A DNA stretch of 64,000 nucleotides. It comes from an uncultured Pelagibacteraceae bacterium (lineage in GTDB: Bacteria > Pseudomonadota > Alphaproteobacteria > Pelagibacterales > Pelagibacteraceae). A program made the translations under genes and the position numbers. Below are positions 34,835-44,866 of the stretch, piece after piece (positions within the stretch are counted from its first letter, which is position 1; each line of letters starts with the position of its first letter). The notes beneath the pieces are model-generated. The model made no database searches. It was not told the DNA's origin and saw only the letters and a program-made list of their open reading frames with translations. The stretch is taken from positions 806,001 through 870,000 of the forward strand of contig CACNLV010000001.1 in assembly GCA_902621345.1 (NCBI GenBank). Reading direction: 5' to 3'.

Positions 34835-35956
34835 ATGCGAAATCTTAAATGGAGATACTCGAAATTCTTAATAAATAAAAACTTTCAATTTAGTAGAAAC
34901 TATGTCTTAAAATATTTACCATCAAATTTATTGGTCAATTCTCACAAATGTATATCTAAATGGAAAGGATATATTCCTACTCCATTATTGAAATTAAATA
35001 AATTAAATAAAAAACTTAAGCTTAAGAATATATTTTATAAAGACGAATCAAAACGATTTCACTTAAAATCCTTTAAAGCACTTGGTGGTGCTTATGCAGT
35101 AGAAAAAATTTCAAAAAAAACTAATAAAATAACTGTTTCATCAGCAACAGCTGGTAATCATGGGAAATCAGTAGCTTGGGGGGCAAAAAGACTAAAATTG
35201 CAGTGTAAAATTTTTGTTAGTCAATACGTGAGTGAAACAAGAGTAAAAGAAATTAAAAAATTAGGCGCTGAAGTAATAAGAGTAAGGGGAAATTATAAGG
35301 CATCATTAAAAGAATGCCAATTACTCTCAAGACAAAATAACTGGAAAATTGTTCAAGATGTATCTACAAAAAATTATAAATATATTCCTCAATTAACAAT
35401 GGCAGGATACTCTATTTTAATTAAAGAAATTTCTAATCAAACTAATCAGTATATTACTCATATATTTCTTCAAGCGGGTGTTGGTGGTTTAGCTGCAGGT
35501 TTGGTTGCTGGAGTAGCAAAATATTTTAAAAAAATTCCAAAAATCATTATCGTTGAACCAGATAGAGCCGATTGTGTTCTTCAAAGTATTAAAAATAATA
35601 AGTTAAAAAAAATAAAAATAAGAAAAGAGAGCATTATGGGTGGTATGTCTTGTAATGAAATGTCTCTTGTGCCCTGGCAAATATTAAAAAAAGCTAGCAA
35701 TTGTTGTGTCTCAATTTCAGATAAAAATGTTGCTAAAACAGTAGCTGGTTTAAAAGATAAAAAGTTCGGCAAAACTTCAATTGTAGGTGGTGAATGCGCT
35801 ACTCCAGGAATTATTGCTTTGATTGGAATATGCAATAACAAAAAGGCAAGAAAATTGATTAACCTTGATGAAAATTCAAATGTTTTAGTTATTGGATGCG
35901 AAGGTAATGCAGATGTTAAACTCTACAAACAACTGCTATCTAAAGGTAGAAAATAA
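34835..35956 (+). CDS. PLP-dependent lyase, diaminopropionate ammonia-lyase-like
   Basis: A 373-residue fold-type II PLP enzyme. The PLP lysine is K81 in KSFKALGGAYA; SSATAGNHGKSVAWGAK and AGVGGLAAGLV (phosphate loop) follow. The blocks GGMSCNEMSLVPW and GECATPG resemble diaminopropionate ammonia-lyase (YgeX) more than threonine dehydratase, which would also be plausible. It would eliminate ammonia from a beta-substituted or hydroxy amino acid. The true substrate is unknown. Confidence 0.82.
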   Translation: MRNLKWRYSKFLINKNFQFSRNYVLKYLPSNLLVNSHKCISKWKGYIPTPLLKLNKLNKKLKLKNIFYKDESKRFHLKSFKALGGAYAVEKISKKTNKITVSSATAGNHGKSVAWGAKRLKLQCKIFVSQYVSETRVKEIKKLGAEVIRVRGNYKASLKECQLLSRQNNWKIVQDVSTKNYKYIPQLTMAGYSILIKEISNQTNQYITHIFLQAGVGGLAAGLVAGVAKYFKKIPKIIIVEPDRADCVLQSIKNNKLKKIKIRKESIMGGMSCNEMSLVPWQILKKASNCCVSISDKNVAKTVAGLKDKKFGKTSIVGGECATPGIIALIGICNNKKARKLINLDENSNVLVIGCEGNADVKLYKQLLSKGRK

Positions 35957-35961
35957 TTTTT

Positions 35962-37383
35962 ATGACAAAAAACGCAATCACTTGGATAAGAGAAGATTTT
36001 AGAATTGAAAATAACCCTGCTCTCTCTTACGCAACTCAAAATCATGAGAACGTGCTTGCCCTATATATTTACAACAAAAGTGACTTTGATGCCAAAAGAG
36101 AGGCACAAAAATGGTGGCTTTCAAAATCATTAGAAATCTTTAAGTCTGAATTATCTAAGTTTAAAATTAATCTTCAAATATTAGCGGGTGATGAGCTAGA
36201 TATATTTTCAAAGATTAAAAAAAAAGATAATATTTCGATATATTGGAATAAAATTTATGAACCAGACGTAATTGCAAAAGGAAAAAAAATTAGAGATATT
36301 CTTGTTAAAAATCAGATTAATTACAAATATTTCAAAGGAAATATTTTAAATGAGTTTCAAGAAGTAACTAAAAATGATGGAACACCTTTTAAAGTTTTCA
36401 CCCCATTTTGGAGAAACGCTGAACAAAAATTTTTAGGATCACCACCAAGTAAAAATTATAGTATCAAAAAAAAAACAAAGTCATTAACATTCTTCAAAGG
36501 TTGCATAGAGCCAAAAGATATTCTTCCAAGAAAAAATTGGTATAAAAAGTTTGAAAAATATTGGAAGGTATCTGAGGAAGAATCTAAAAAAATTCTAAAA
36601 AATCTAATTGATGGTAAAATTAAAGATTACGGAACTGCAAGAGATTATCCTTCTGTAGAGGGTACATCGAAATTATCTCCTTATATCAAACATGGGCAAA
36701 TTCACGTGAATACTATTTGGAAAAAGTGTAGTGAGATAAAATCGAAAGGAATTGGTTACAGAAAATATATTAATGAGTTAGGGTGGCGTGAATTTTCACA
36801 TAGTTTAATTAATTATTTTCCAGAATTTTTAAAAGGAAATTATAGAAAAGAATTTGATAAGTTTTCTTGGGTCAAAAATGAAAAATTTTTAAAAGCATGG
36901 AAATCAGGTATGACGGGTTATCCGATTGTTGACGCTGGGATGAGAGAACTTTATGAAACTGGCTGGATGCATAACAGGATAAGAATGGTTGTAGGTTCAT
37001 TTCTAGTAAAACATTTAAGAATAAATTGGACTGAAGGTGAAAAACATTTTAGAAATTGTTTATTAGATTTTAATAAAGCTAATAATGTAGCTCAATGGCA
37101 ATGGGTTGCTGGTTGTGGCGCGGATGCAGCTCCCTATTTCAGAATATTCAATCCTATCCTTCAAGGTGAAAAATTTGATAAAGAGGGAAAGTATGTAAAA
37201 AAATGGGTACCCGAATTAAATAAAGTGCCACAAAAATTTATTCACAAACCTTGGGAAATGGAAGCTAAGTATCAAGAGGCGATTAAAACAGTTATAGGAA
37301 AAAATTATCCAAAACCAATAGTTGTCCATGAAGAGGCACGTAAAGCTGCTCTAGAGGCTTTCCAGGCTTTAAAAAAAAATTAA
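35962..37383 (+). CDS. phrB: Deoxyribodipyrimidine photolyase
   Basis: A 473-residue class I photolyase/cryptochrome-type flavoprotein. The N-terminal antenna domain begins TWIREDFRIENNPALSYA; the FAD domain carries GWREFSHSL, GMTGYPIVDAGMREL, TGWMHNRIRM and NNVAQWQWVAGCGADAAPYFR-type residues (in part). It repairs UV pyrimidine dimers using light, a fitting function for a surface-ocean cell. It ends on a 4-base TTAA shared with the yjbQ stop. Confidence 0.96.
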   Translation: MTKNAITWIREDFRIENNPALSYATQNHENVLALYIYNKSDFDAKREAQKWWLSKSLEIFKSELSKFKINLQILAGDELDIFSKIKKKDNISIYWNKIYEPDVIAKGKKIRDILVKNQINYKYFKGNILNEFQEVTKNDGTPFKVFTPFWRNAEQKFLGSPPSKNYSIKKKTKSLTFFKGCIEPKDILPRKNWYKKFEKYWKVSEEESKKILKNLIDGKIKDYGTARDYPSVEGTSKLSPYIKHGQIHVNTIWKKCSEIKSKGIGYRKYINELGWREFSHSLINYFPEFLKGNYRKEFDKFSWVKNEKFLKAWKSGMTGYPIVDAGMRELYETGWMHNRIRMVVGSFLVKHLRINWTEGEKHFRNCLLDFNKANNVAQWQWVAGCGADAAPYFRIFNPILQGEKFDKEGKYVKKWVPELNKVPQKFIHKPWEMEAKYQEAIKTVIGKNYPKPIVVHEEARKAALEAFQALKKN

Positions 37384-37802
37384 GTCTCACCTAAAAAATG
37401 ATGAATGATAGATCTTATTTGCGGATTTACTCTATGTTCAAACAAATAGATTCCTTGCCAAGTTCCAAGTAATAATTTTCCGTCTTTGATGCTTAAAGAA
37501 ATTTGATTATTTGTTATTGATGATTTTATATGTGCAGGCATATCATCTTTACCTTCTGTAGTGTGGATATACAATTTGTTGTCCATTGGTACTAAATTAT
37601 TAAAATAATTGATCAAATCTTTTTGAACATCTGGATCCGCATTTTCTTGTACAATCAACGATGCACTAGTATGCTGAATACTTAAATTTATCATACCATT
37701 TTTAAAGTTATTTTTTTTAATCCATTCAATAGTTCTATCAGTAAAGTCATATAATTTCTGACCATTAGTATTTATTTTTAAATCATAAAATTTTTGTCTC
37801 AT
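37380..37802 (-). CDS. YjbQ/UPF0047 family protein
   Basis: A 140-residue protein of the YjbQ (UPF0047) family. Hallmarks are INLSIQHTSASLIVQENADPD (shown in part as QHTSASL), HIKSSITNNQ and LLLGTWQGIYLFEHR. Members show weak thiamine-phosphate-synthase activity in E. coli, and their main role is unsettled. Its ATG overlaps the zapE stop (ATGA). Confidence 0.93.
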   Translation of the reverse strand: MRQKFYDLKINTNGQKLYDFTDRTIEWIKKNNFKNGMINLSIQHTSASLIVQENADPDVQKDLINYFNNLVPMDNKLYIHTTEGKDDMPAHIKSSITNNQISLSIKDGKLLLGTWQGIYLFEHRVNPQIRSIIHHFLGET

Positions 37803-38857
37803 AAATTATATTCCATGGAGGTTAATTGATATAATCTACTAATTGTTCGCTTAAATGGCTCTTTTAATGATCTCGAAGAGGTAAACTTGCTTACATCTTG
37901 ATTTGCAGTTACTGCTATAGGTAAATTTTTGTCATATATAATATCTATTAAAGTTATAAACCTTTGCTGTTGATTAGAATTGATATCATTAAATTGTGGT
38001 ATTCCATCAATAAAAATGAATTTTGAATTTTTAACTATCTCTAGATAATCCTCCGCTCCTAAATTTCGATCACAAAGTTCATCAAAATTAAATCTGCAAA
38101 TACTTTCGTAAAAATTTTTTATTATAAAACCTCTACCCTTTATGTTCAAAACCTTACGAGAATTTTTTTTTTCTTTTGTGATAATTCTAAAAAATTTGTT
38201 TATCTTAAAATTAGTTTCTTGATTTAAGGGAAAAAAATATCTTTGTTTTTGATTTGCTTTTGATTTTCGATAATCATCTTCAATAGTTAGTTCGTGATTG
38301 ATAGAGTTTTTTTTCATTATTTCTATAAATGGTAGAAACTGATCTCTCTGTAGGCCATCTTTATATAATTCAGAAATTTCAATATTTGAAGTTAGTATTA
38401 TCTTAATATTTTCCTTAAAGATTTCCTCAAAGAGCTTTCCTAAAATCATAGCATCTACAATATTAGTAACTTGAAATTCATCAAAATAAATTAGTAATGC
38501 TTTTGACTTTAAATTTTTAACGAAAGTAGTTACTACGTTCTCTTGATTTTTATCTTTCCTGCTGTGAACATAATTATGAAACTCTAACATAAACTCATTA
38601 AAGTGAAGTCTTTTTTTTTCTTGATTAATTAAATCAAAGAAAAAATTTAAGATCATTGTTTTACCAACACCGACTCCACCATGTAGATAGAAAGCTTTTT
38701 TTGAATTTTTAACAAATAAAGTTTTGAGTAAAGAGGATGTAAAATTTTGATTAAAATAATTTTGTAATTTTCTAATTACTTTAATCTGATTTTGATTAAC
38801 TTCTAATCTTTCAGACTCACAATGCAGTTTAAATTTTTCTTCAAGATCCTTTAGCAT
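37799..38857 (-). CDS. zapE: Cell division protein ZapE / AFG1-like ATPase
   Basis: A 352-residue P-loop ATPase of the AFG1/ZapE family. Walker A is GGVGVGKT (residues 60-67), Walker B is LLIYFDEFQVTNIVDAM (around 131), and the block CDRNLGAEDYLEI plus FIDGIPQF is typical. ZapE helps destabilise FtsZ bundles in division and is linked to membrane-protein quality control in mitochondria. Overlapped on both ends by the neighbouring genes. Confidence 0.93.
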   Translation of the reverse strand: MLKDLEEKFKLHCESERLEVNQNQIKVIRKLQNYFNQNFTSSLLKTLFVKNSKKAFYLHGGVGVGKTMILNFFFDLINQEKKRLHFNEFMLEFHNYVHSRKDKNQENVVTTFVKNLKSKALLIYFDEFQVTNIVDAMILGKLFEEIFKENIKIILTSNIEISELYKDGLQRDQFLPFIEIMKKNSINHELTIEDDYRKSKANQKQRYFFPLNQETNFKINKFFRIITKEKKNSRKVLNIKGRGFIIKNFYESICRFNFDELCDRNLGAEDYLEIVKNSKFIFIDGIPQFNDINSNQQQRFITLIDIIYDKNLPIAVTANQDVSKFTSSRSLKEPFKRTISRLYQLTSMEYNL

Positions 38858-39288
38858 TAATCTTTTTTGGTCTTGAAATCGATGCCATATTCAGATCTTG
38901 GCCCCTTTCTAAGTCCAAAAGGACCAGATATAAATATTGTTAGAGGTTTTGTACCTGGTTTAATATCAACTCTATGAAGATTATTTGCTGATCTAAACCC
39001 AATATAACCAGGTGGTCTCCAAAATTTTCCGGTGCTTAAAGTTTCCCAGTAGCCATCTCTTAATATTATTGTTATATAGGGAAATGTATGGTTATGAACT
39101 CCTTCACCATGATCATCTGCTAGCATCTCATGAATCAAAATATTAAAAGGAAACCATTTCGGTCTGTGTCTCATTAATACATAATATCTATTCATCCATG
39201 GTTTTGCTTTGTGAAATTCGGGGTGAGAAGGACCTCTATCTAAAACAATTTTTTTTCTACCTATTTTCTCTAAAAATTTTAAAAACAT
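38857..39288 (-). CDS. Cupin-domain protein
   Basis: A 143-residue cytoplasmic protein with a cupin-like metal site: H60 in DDH, HNH (65-67), and H105 in NNLHRVDI. The pattern HNHTFPYITIILRDGYWE followed by a GFRSANNLHR second motif fits a metal-binding beta-barrel. Function is unknown. The stop shares a base with the zapE start (TAATG) and it lies 3 bases after the BamB-like gene. Confidence 0.72.
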   Translation of the reverse strand: MFLKFLEKIGRKKIVLDRGPSHPEFHKAKPWMNRYYVLMRHRPKWFPFNILIHEMLADDHGEGVHNHTFPYITIILRDGYWETLSTGKFWRPPGYIGFRSANNLHRVDIKPGTKPLTIFISGPFGLRKGPRSEYGIDFKTKKD

Positions 39289-39291
39289 TTT

Positions 39292-40590
39292 TTATTCATA
39301 TTGTACAACAGTACCATTTTTAACCATAAATAAATGATTATTATATAAAAAGGGTTTTGATATTATATTTCGAGCAATTTTTTCTACATTCAAAACATTA
39401 CCAGTCTTAAGTCCTAAAATAATTAATTTACCATCATTATCAGATATATAAATTTTATCCTGACTTATTGAAAATCCTATTGGTTTTATCTTTTTTTTTC
39501 TCTTTTTATCTTTGTTAATTTTATAGATATCTTTAATCTTAATTATATTTCCTGTTTCTTTATCAACTACAAATAAATAACCATTGTCAGAAACTGTAAT
39601 AATTAAGTTGTCAATTAAAATAGGAGTTAAACTTGAGCTAATATTGTTAATCCAATTTATGGAACTATTTTTTAAATTAACTGAAAAAAATTCGTTTTTA
39701 TTATTTGAAAAAAAAATACTTTTACCATCTGAAACGAGCCTTGAATTTTTAAAATTATAAGTGATATTAATAATATCACTACTTTGAGTTGGAAGCTGCC
39801 ATATCAAATCTCCTGAAAATATATCGACAGCTGTTAAATCACCTAAATTGTTTATAAAATAAACTACATTTTCATGTATTAATAAAGAATTTTTCGAATT
39901 TGTAATTGTCAGCGTTTTTTCAGTTTCAATACTCCAGCACTCAGAGCCATCTTTTATGAAATAACATCTCAACACATTCTTTAAATCGATTACAAAAAAC
40001 TTATTTTCAAATATTTTGATTTCTGAATTAAAAGGATAGTCATTTTTTTTCTTCCAGATTAAATTTCCATTATTTATGTTGATTAAAAATAGATTAGATA
40101 AATTATCAACAACTATTAGTTTATTGTTAAACTTCATAAAGGAAAGTTTTGGATGATTTTTTTTTTCAAACTTGGAATAATAGTTTTTTTTCCAAACAAT
40201 TTTTTGATTATTATCAAACCTAATTATTGATCCTTTACTATCAAAAAAAATTATTCCATCTCTTAAAAACAGAGGACTTAAATCAGTTTCAGCTTTATTA
40301 TGAAACTTAGCGAATCTAAAGTTTTTTATTTTATTTATTTTACCCGAGTATTTTTGAATACCAAAATTATTTTTATTATCCAAAATTTTGTTTTGAATAT
40401 CAATATTTAATAAGTTTAAACCGATATTTGGATTTAGTTCATTGTAAGCAATTTCTTTTTCTTCGAATAAAACTTCAATATTCTTCTCAATATTTATCTT
40501 TTTTTTTTTATTCCAAATCTTTGAGTCTTCATTTAAAGAACAATTTGCCAAAATAAAAGACAACAAAAAAAATATAAAAATTCTAATCAC
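39292..40590 (-). CDS. bamB: BamB-like beta-propeller outer-membrane lipoprotein
   Basis: A 432-residue lipoprotein. The N-terminus has a lipobox, FILANC (C17), and the rest is a PQQ-type propeller with repeated ANLIW-like strands (GNLIWKK, GDLIWQL, SSINWIN). BamB is a scaffold of the outer-membrane protein assembly machine; here the sequence is divergent and lysine-rich. The start is GTG, overlapping the YfgM stop by 8 bases, and the YfgM-BamB order matches other proteobacteria. Confidence 0.83.
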   Translation of the reverse strand: MIRIFIFFLLSFILANCSLNEDSKIWNKKKKINIEKNIEVLFEEKEIAYNELNPNIGLNLLNIDIQNKILDNKNNFGIQKYSGKINKIKNFRFAKFHNKAETDLSPLFLRDGIIFFDSKGSIIRFDNNQKIVWKKNYYSKFEKKNHPKLSFMKFNNKLIVVDNLSNLFLININNGNLIWKKKNDYPFNSEIKIFENKFFVIDLKNVLRCYFIKDGSECWSIETEKTLTITNSKNSLLIHENVVYFINNLGDLTAVDIFSGDLIWQLPTQSSDIINITYNFKNSRLVSDGKSIFFSNNKNEFFSVNLKNSSINWINNISSSLTPILIDNLIITVSDNGYLFVVDKETGNIIKIKDIYKINKDKKRKKKIKPIGFSISQDKIYISDNDGKLIILGLKTGNVLNVEKIARNIISKPFLYNNHLFMVKNGTVVQYE

Positions 40591-41227
40591 TTAAATCTCT
40601 ATTTAATCTCTTTTGTGCTTCTTTAACTATATCTGGGTTTGGTTTTTTTGAATTGATAATCTTATTAAAAAACTCTTTAGACTTCTGTTTTTGATTTTTT
40701 GAATAAAAATACTCTGCCAGTAAATATAGTGCATGTGAACTCCATACACTTTCAGATTTAATAATTGGGTTTAAAATTTCCAATAATTGATTTTCGGAAA
40801 TTTGATCAGCATTGTACAAACCTTTTTTATAAATTATTAAATTTTTTATCTCCTTTTCTAAAGAGGTTTTATTAATTAAAATGTTAAACATACCATTAAT
40901 CTGATCTGTATTGGAAATTAAATCATTATCTAAAATATAGTATAAAGAAAGCGGAGAATAAGTTGGATCTTTTAATTCAATAATTTCTATTAATTTTTTG
41001 ATAGTTCTTTCTTTTTTGCTTTCCTCATAATTTATTATTGTTGAATAAAATAAATTTGAAACTTTTTGTTTTTGATAATCTTTAAACTCCCCATAACAAA
41101 AAAAAGATATTAGTAAAATTACGGCCAATATCAAAAAAACTATTAATTTTTTTTTATTATTTAAAAAAAAATTTTTTATTTTTTCGTTTCTTGTATTTGA
41201 ATTAACTATTGATATATCCTCTTCCAT
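40583..41227 (-). CDS. YfgM-like membrane-anchored TPR protein
   Basis: A 214-residue protein with a cytoplasmic N-terminus, one transmembrane helix (about residues 26-46, LIVFLILAVILLISFF) and a periplasmic helical domain containing TPR-like repeats (YLLAEYFYSKNQKQKSKEFF, in part). YfgM is an ancillary SecYEG/BamB-linked chaperone-like protein, and the gene immediately precedes bamB. Assigned by topology and gene order rather than strong motifs. Confidence 0.78.
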   Translation of the reverse strand: MEEDISIVNSNTRNEKIKNFFLNNKKKLIVFLILAVILLISFFCYGEFKDYQKQKVSNLFYSTIINYEESKKERTIKKLIEIIELKDPTYSPLSLYYILDNDLISNTDQINGMFNILINKTSLEKEIKNLIIYKKGLYNADQISENQLLEILNPIIKSESVWSSHALYLLAEYFYSKNQKQKSKEFFNKIINSKKPNPDIVKEAQKRLNRDLSD

Positions 41228-41229
41228 GT

Positions 41230-43899
41230 CTAAATCATATTTCTTAAAACATATTGAAGTATTCCACCATTCTTATAATACTCTAATTCATTTTTAGTAT
41301 CAATTCTGCATAGAGTACCTATTATTCTAACATCACCTGATGCATACTTAATCTCAATTTTGACTTTATCAGATGGTTTAATTCCTTTTTCAATATCTAA
41401 AACACTTATCAATTCGGAGCCTAATAAATTTAGATTTTTTCTATTCATATTTTCTGTAAATTGTAATGGCAAAATTCCCATCCCAATTAAATTAGATCTA
41501 TGTATTCTCTCAAAACTCTCTGCAATTACTACCTTAACTCCTAGTAGTTTAGTCCCTTTTGCAGCCCAATCTCGAGAAGATCCTGTGCCATACTCTTTGC
41601 CACCAATTACAACTAAATCAGTTCCTCTTTTTTTATACTTCTCTACTGCATCATAAACTGACATTACTTTTTCTTCTGGATACAACTTCGTAAAACCACC
41701 TTCTGTTCCTGGGGCCATCTCATTTTTAATTCTTATATTTGCAAATGTACCTCTCATCATTACCTCGTGATTTCCTCGTCTAGAGCCATATGAATTATAG
41801 TCCTTAGGTAGAATTTGATAATTCATAAAATATTCACCCGTTGGACTATCTTTTTGAATATTACCAGCTGGAGAAATATGGTCAGTAGTAACCATGTCTC
41901 CCAATATCAACAACGGTCTTGCATTTTTAATTTCTTTAAAACCCTCTGGCTCATCACTAAGATTTTCAAAAAATGGGGGTTTTTTTACATAAGTAGAATT
42001 TTCATCCCAATTGTAAATGCTGCTTTTTTCTGTTTTGATTTCTTGCCATTGTTTTGGTCCCTCAGATACATTTGAATATCGCTTAACAAACATGTCTGCA
42101 TTTAAAGAATTTTTCAAAGTATCCTCTATTTCTTTATTTGAAGGCCAGATATCTTTTAAAAATATGTCTTTACCATTTTTATCTTTTCCAAATGAGTCTT
42201 TGAATAAATCAAATTCCATGTGACCTGCAAGAGCATAAGCAACAACAAGTGGTGGAGAGGCTAAATAATTAGCTTTGATATGAGGTGAAATTCTTCCTTC
42301 AAAGTTTCTGTTACCTGACAAAACCGATACTCCGTATAAATTATCTTTTTGAATAGCCTCTACTATATTTTCTGCTAAAGGACCTGAATTGCCGATACAA
42401 GTTGTACAACCATAACCGACTAAATTAAATCCTAATTGATCTAAGTAAGTATTTAGACCAGCTTTCTCTAAATAATCTGTTACTACTTGAGACCCTGGGG
42501 CTAAAGAGGTTTTAACCCATGGTTTAACATTTAATCCTAACTCAACAGCCTTTTTTGCTAAAAGGCCAGCTCCAATTAGAACGTTAGGATTAGAAGTGTT
42601 GGTACATGATGTAATTGCGGCAATTAATATTGAACCATCCTTTATTTCATAATCTGTGTCTTTTACCTTGGAAATTTTGTAATCCTTTTTATCTGTAGCC
42701 TCTTTAAATACTTTTTTAAAATTACTTGATGCGTCAGTTAAAAGAACTTTGTCTTGTGGTCTTTTAGGACCTGATATAGTTGGAACTACAGTGGACATAT
42801 CTAAAGAAATTTTATCAGTGAACTCGATTTCGTCACTTGACCACAAACCTTGGTCCTTTGCGTACTTTTCAACTATTGCCACTGTTTCTTTATCTCGTCC
42901 AGAAAATTCTAAATACTTTAAAGTTTCTTCATCTATCGGAAAAAATCCACATGTTGCTCCATATTCAGGGGCCATGTTAGCAATTGTCGCTCTATCAGCT
43001 AAAGTTAAATTTCTTAAACCCTCACCATAAAATTCAACGAATTTTCCAACTACACCTTTGTCTCTAAGCATTTTAACCACTGTTAATACTAAGTCTGTAG
43101 CAGTTGTACCCTCTGGCATTTTTTTTGTAACTTCAAACCCAATTACTTCAGGTATTAACATCGAAATAGGTTGTCCAAGCATACCTGCTTCAGCTTCAAT
43201 TCCACCAACACCCCAACCTAGAACTGACAAACCATTAACCATTGTTGTGTGGCTGTCTGTTCCAACAAGTGTATCTGGGAATAAATATTTATCACCTTTA
43301 TAATCCTCTGACCAAACTACTTTTGATAAATATTCTAAGTTTACCTGATGACAAATACCAGTTCCTGGAGGAACAATCCTAAAATTGTTAAAGGCACTTT
43401 GGCCCCATTTCAAAAAAGAGTATCTTTCACCATTTCTTTTAAATTCAATATCTACATTTTTTTCAAACGAGTCTTTTTTTGCAGATTGGTCAACTTGAAC
43501 GGAATGATCAATGACTAAGTCAACTGCAGACAAAGGGTTAATTGTATTTGGATCTTTATTTTTCTCTTTTACAGCCTCTCGCATAGCAGCCAAATCAGCT
43601 ACTGCTGGTATTCCTGTATAATCTTGAAGCAAAACTCTGGCTGGCCTATAAGCTATTTCAGTTTTTGATTTTTTTGAATCAAGCCAGTTTTTTACGGCCT
43701 CTATTTGTTTTTTATTAACTGATATATCATCCTCATACCTAAGTAAATTTTCCAATAAAACTTTTAACGACTTTGGTAGTTTTGAAATACCTTCTAAACC
43801 ATTTAATTCAGCTTTTTTTAATGAATAATATTTATAATTTTTACCGTTAACCTCTAGGTCAGACAATGATTTGTAAGAATTTTTATTTCCTGGTTTCAT
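41230..43899 (-). CDS. acnA: Aconitate hydratase A
   Basis: An 889-residue AcnA of full length. It isomerises citrate and isocitrate in the TCA cycle with a 4Fe-4S cluster. The cluster cysteines appear in AITSCTNTSNP and GYGCTTCIGNSG, and the active-site serine region is YGTGSSRDWAAKG. It is a cytoplasmic housekeeping enzyme; a link to the glyoxylate shunt is likely but not visible here. It lies 3 bases before the yfgM gene. Confidence 0.98.
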   Translation of the reverse strand: MKPGNKNSYKSLSDLEVNGKNYKYYSLKKAELNGLEGISKLPKSLKVLLENLLRYEDDISVNKKQIEAVKNWLDSKKSKTEIAYRPARVLLQDYTGIPAVADLAAMREAVKEKNKDPNTINPLSAVDLVIDHSVQVDQSAKKDSFEKNVDIEFKRNGERYSFLKWGQSAFNNFRIVPPGTGICHQVNLEYLSKVVWSEDYKGDKYLFPDTLVGTDSHTTMVNGLSVLGWGVGGIEAEAGMLGQPISMLIPEVIGFEVTKKMPEGTTATDLVLTVVKMLRDKGVVGKFVEFYGEGLRNLTLADRATIANMAPEYGATCGFFPIDEETLKYLEFSGRDKETVAIVEKYAKDQGLWSSDEIEFTDKISLDMSTVVPTISGPKRPQDKVLLTDASSNFKKVFKEATDKKDYKISKVKDTDYEIKDGSILIAAITSCTNTSNPNVLIGAGLLAKKAVELGLNVKPWVKTSLAPGSQVVTDYLEKAGLNTYLDQLGFNLVGYGCTTCIGNSGPLAENIVEAIQKDNLYGVSVLSGNRNFEGRISPHIKANYLASPPLVVAYALAGHMEFDLFKDSFGKDKNGKDIFLKDIWPSNKEIEDTLKNSLNADMFVKRYSNVSEGPKQWQEIKTEKSSIYNWDENSTYVKKPPFFENLSDEPEGFKEIKNARPLLILGDMVTTDHISPAGNIQKDSPTGEYFMNYQILPKDYNSYGSRRGNHEVMMRGTFANIRIKNEMAPGTEGGFTKLYPEEKVMSVYDAVEKYKKRGTDLVVIGGKEYGTGSSRDWAAKGTKLLGVKVVIAESFERIHRSNLIGMGILPLQFTENMNRKNLNLLGSELISVLDIEKGIKPSDKVKIEIKYASGDVRIIGTLCRIDTKNELEYYKNGGILQYVLRNMI

Positions 43900-43902
43900 A
43901 AC

Positions 43903-44493
43903 TTATATATAAAATGTAATTATGCTCAAAAGAAGAAGCACTGACATAACATAATTAAAGTATTTAATAAATTTCTCATTTGTCGCAAATTTTCTAAGAT
44001 ATTTACCAACAAATGTCCAAAAGGTAATGCTTGATAAAGATACTATAAAGGCAAATAAAACAACTTGAGTCGCATAATTAAGATAATTTTCTCCATATTC
44101 AACATATGTTGAAACAATAATAATTCCAATCAAAACACCTTTTGGGTTCAAAAATTGAAAAATAAAAGTATCTAAAAAAGAAATTGGATTTTCATTTTTG
44201 CTCTCATTAGAAGATTTTGAGAAACTAATTTTATAAGCCAGGTATATTAGAAATAAACTTCCCAAATATTTCAAAATAGTTTGAATAATTGGAAATAGTT
44301 TAAAAACATTAACTAAACCAATTGTCAAAGCAAATACCACAGAAGTAAATCCAAATGTAACTCCAAAAATGTGAGGGATTGTTTTTTTTATTCCGAAATT
44401 AAAACCAGAGTAAGATGCGACCACGTTATTTGGTCCTGGTGTATAAGCAGCTACAATCCAAAATAGCGCCATAGATAAAAATTCTGGATGCAT
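43903..44493 (-). CDS. LysE/RhtB-family amino acid exporter
   Basis: A 196-residue membrane protein with about six helices. The family start is clear: IVAAYTPGPNNVVASYSGFNFG, with PGPN conserved in LysE/RhtB proteins; QFLNPKGVLIGIII follows mid-way. It probably exports amino acids or homoserine-type compounds. It lies 4 bases upstream of acnA and 2 after csaA in the same minus-strand run. Confidence 0.93.
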   Translation of the reverse strand: MHPEFLSMALFWIVAAYTPGPNNVVASYSGFNFGIKKTIPHIFGVTFGFTSVVFALTIGLVNVFKLFPIIQTILKYLGSLFLIYLAYKISFSKSSNESKNENPISFLDTFIFQFLNPKGVLIGIIIVSTYVEYGENYLNYATQVVLFAFIVSLSSITFWTFVGKYLRKFATNEKFIKYFNYVMSVLLLLSIITFYI

Positions 44494-44495
44494 AC

Positions 44496-44837
44496 TTATG
44501 CTATAGGTAAACCATTCTCTGCTTTTTGTGAGGGATGTACTAATGTTACCTTTCCCTCAGTGTCTATTGAGCCTAAAAGTAAAAATTGAGATTTTACACC
44601 TGCAATATTTTTTTCTGGAAAATTACAAACCCCAATCACTTGTTTACCAACTAAATTCTCCTCATTATAAAAATGAGTAATTTGGGCTGAAGATGTTTTA
44701 ACACCTATTTCTTTTCCAAAATCGACTTCAACAACTAAAGATGGTTTTCTGGCTTTTTCATTTTTTTTGACTGAAAGTACTGTCCCAAGTCTAATGTCTA
44801 TTTTATCAAATATGTCGTAAGTAATTTGTTCTTTCAT
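44496..44837 (-). CDS. csaA: CsaA-like tRNA-binding protein
   Basis: A 113-residue protein made of a single EMAP/Arc1p-type tRNA-binding OB fold. KIDIRLGTVLSVKKNEKARKP opens it and SAQITHFYNEENLVGKQVIGV is typical of CsaA. Members act as chaperones and bind tRNA. It begins only 29 bases from the divergent argE-like gene, so the two promoters must overlap or lie inside the coding regions. Confidence 0.93.
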   Translation of the reverse strand: MKEQITYDIFDKIDIRLGTVLSVKKNEKARKPSLVVEVDFGKEIGVKTSSAQITHFYNEENLVGKQVIGVCNFPEKNIAGVKSQFLLLGSIDTEGKVTLVHPSQKAENGLPIA

Positions 44838-44866
44838 AAATGAGATATTTATATTAATTATTACTT

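Noticed and set aside
41360..43303. Several 68-98 codon plus-strand frames opposite aconitase
   Set aside because: All lie antisense to conserved AcnA motifs, with no ribosome-binding sites or recognisable domains.
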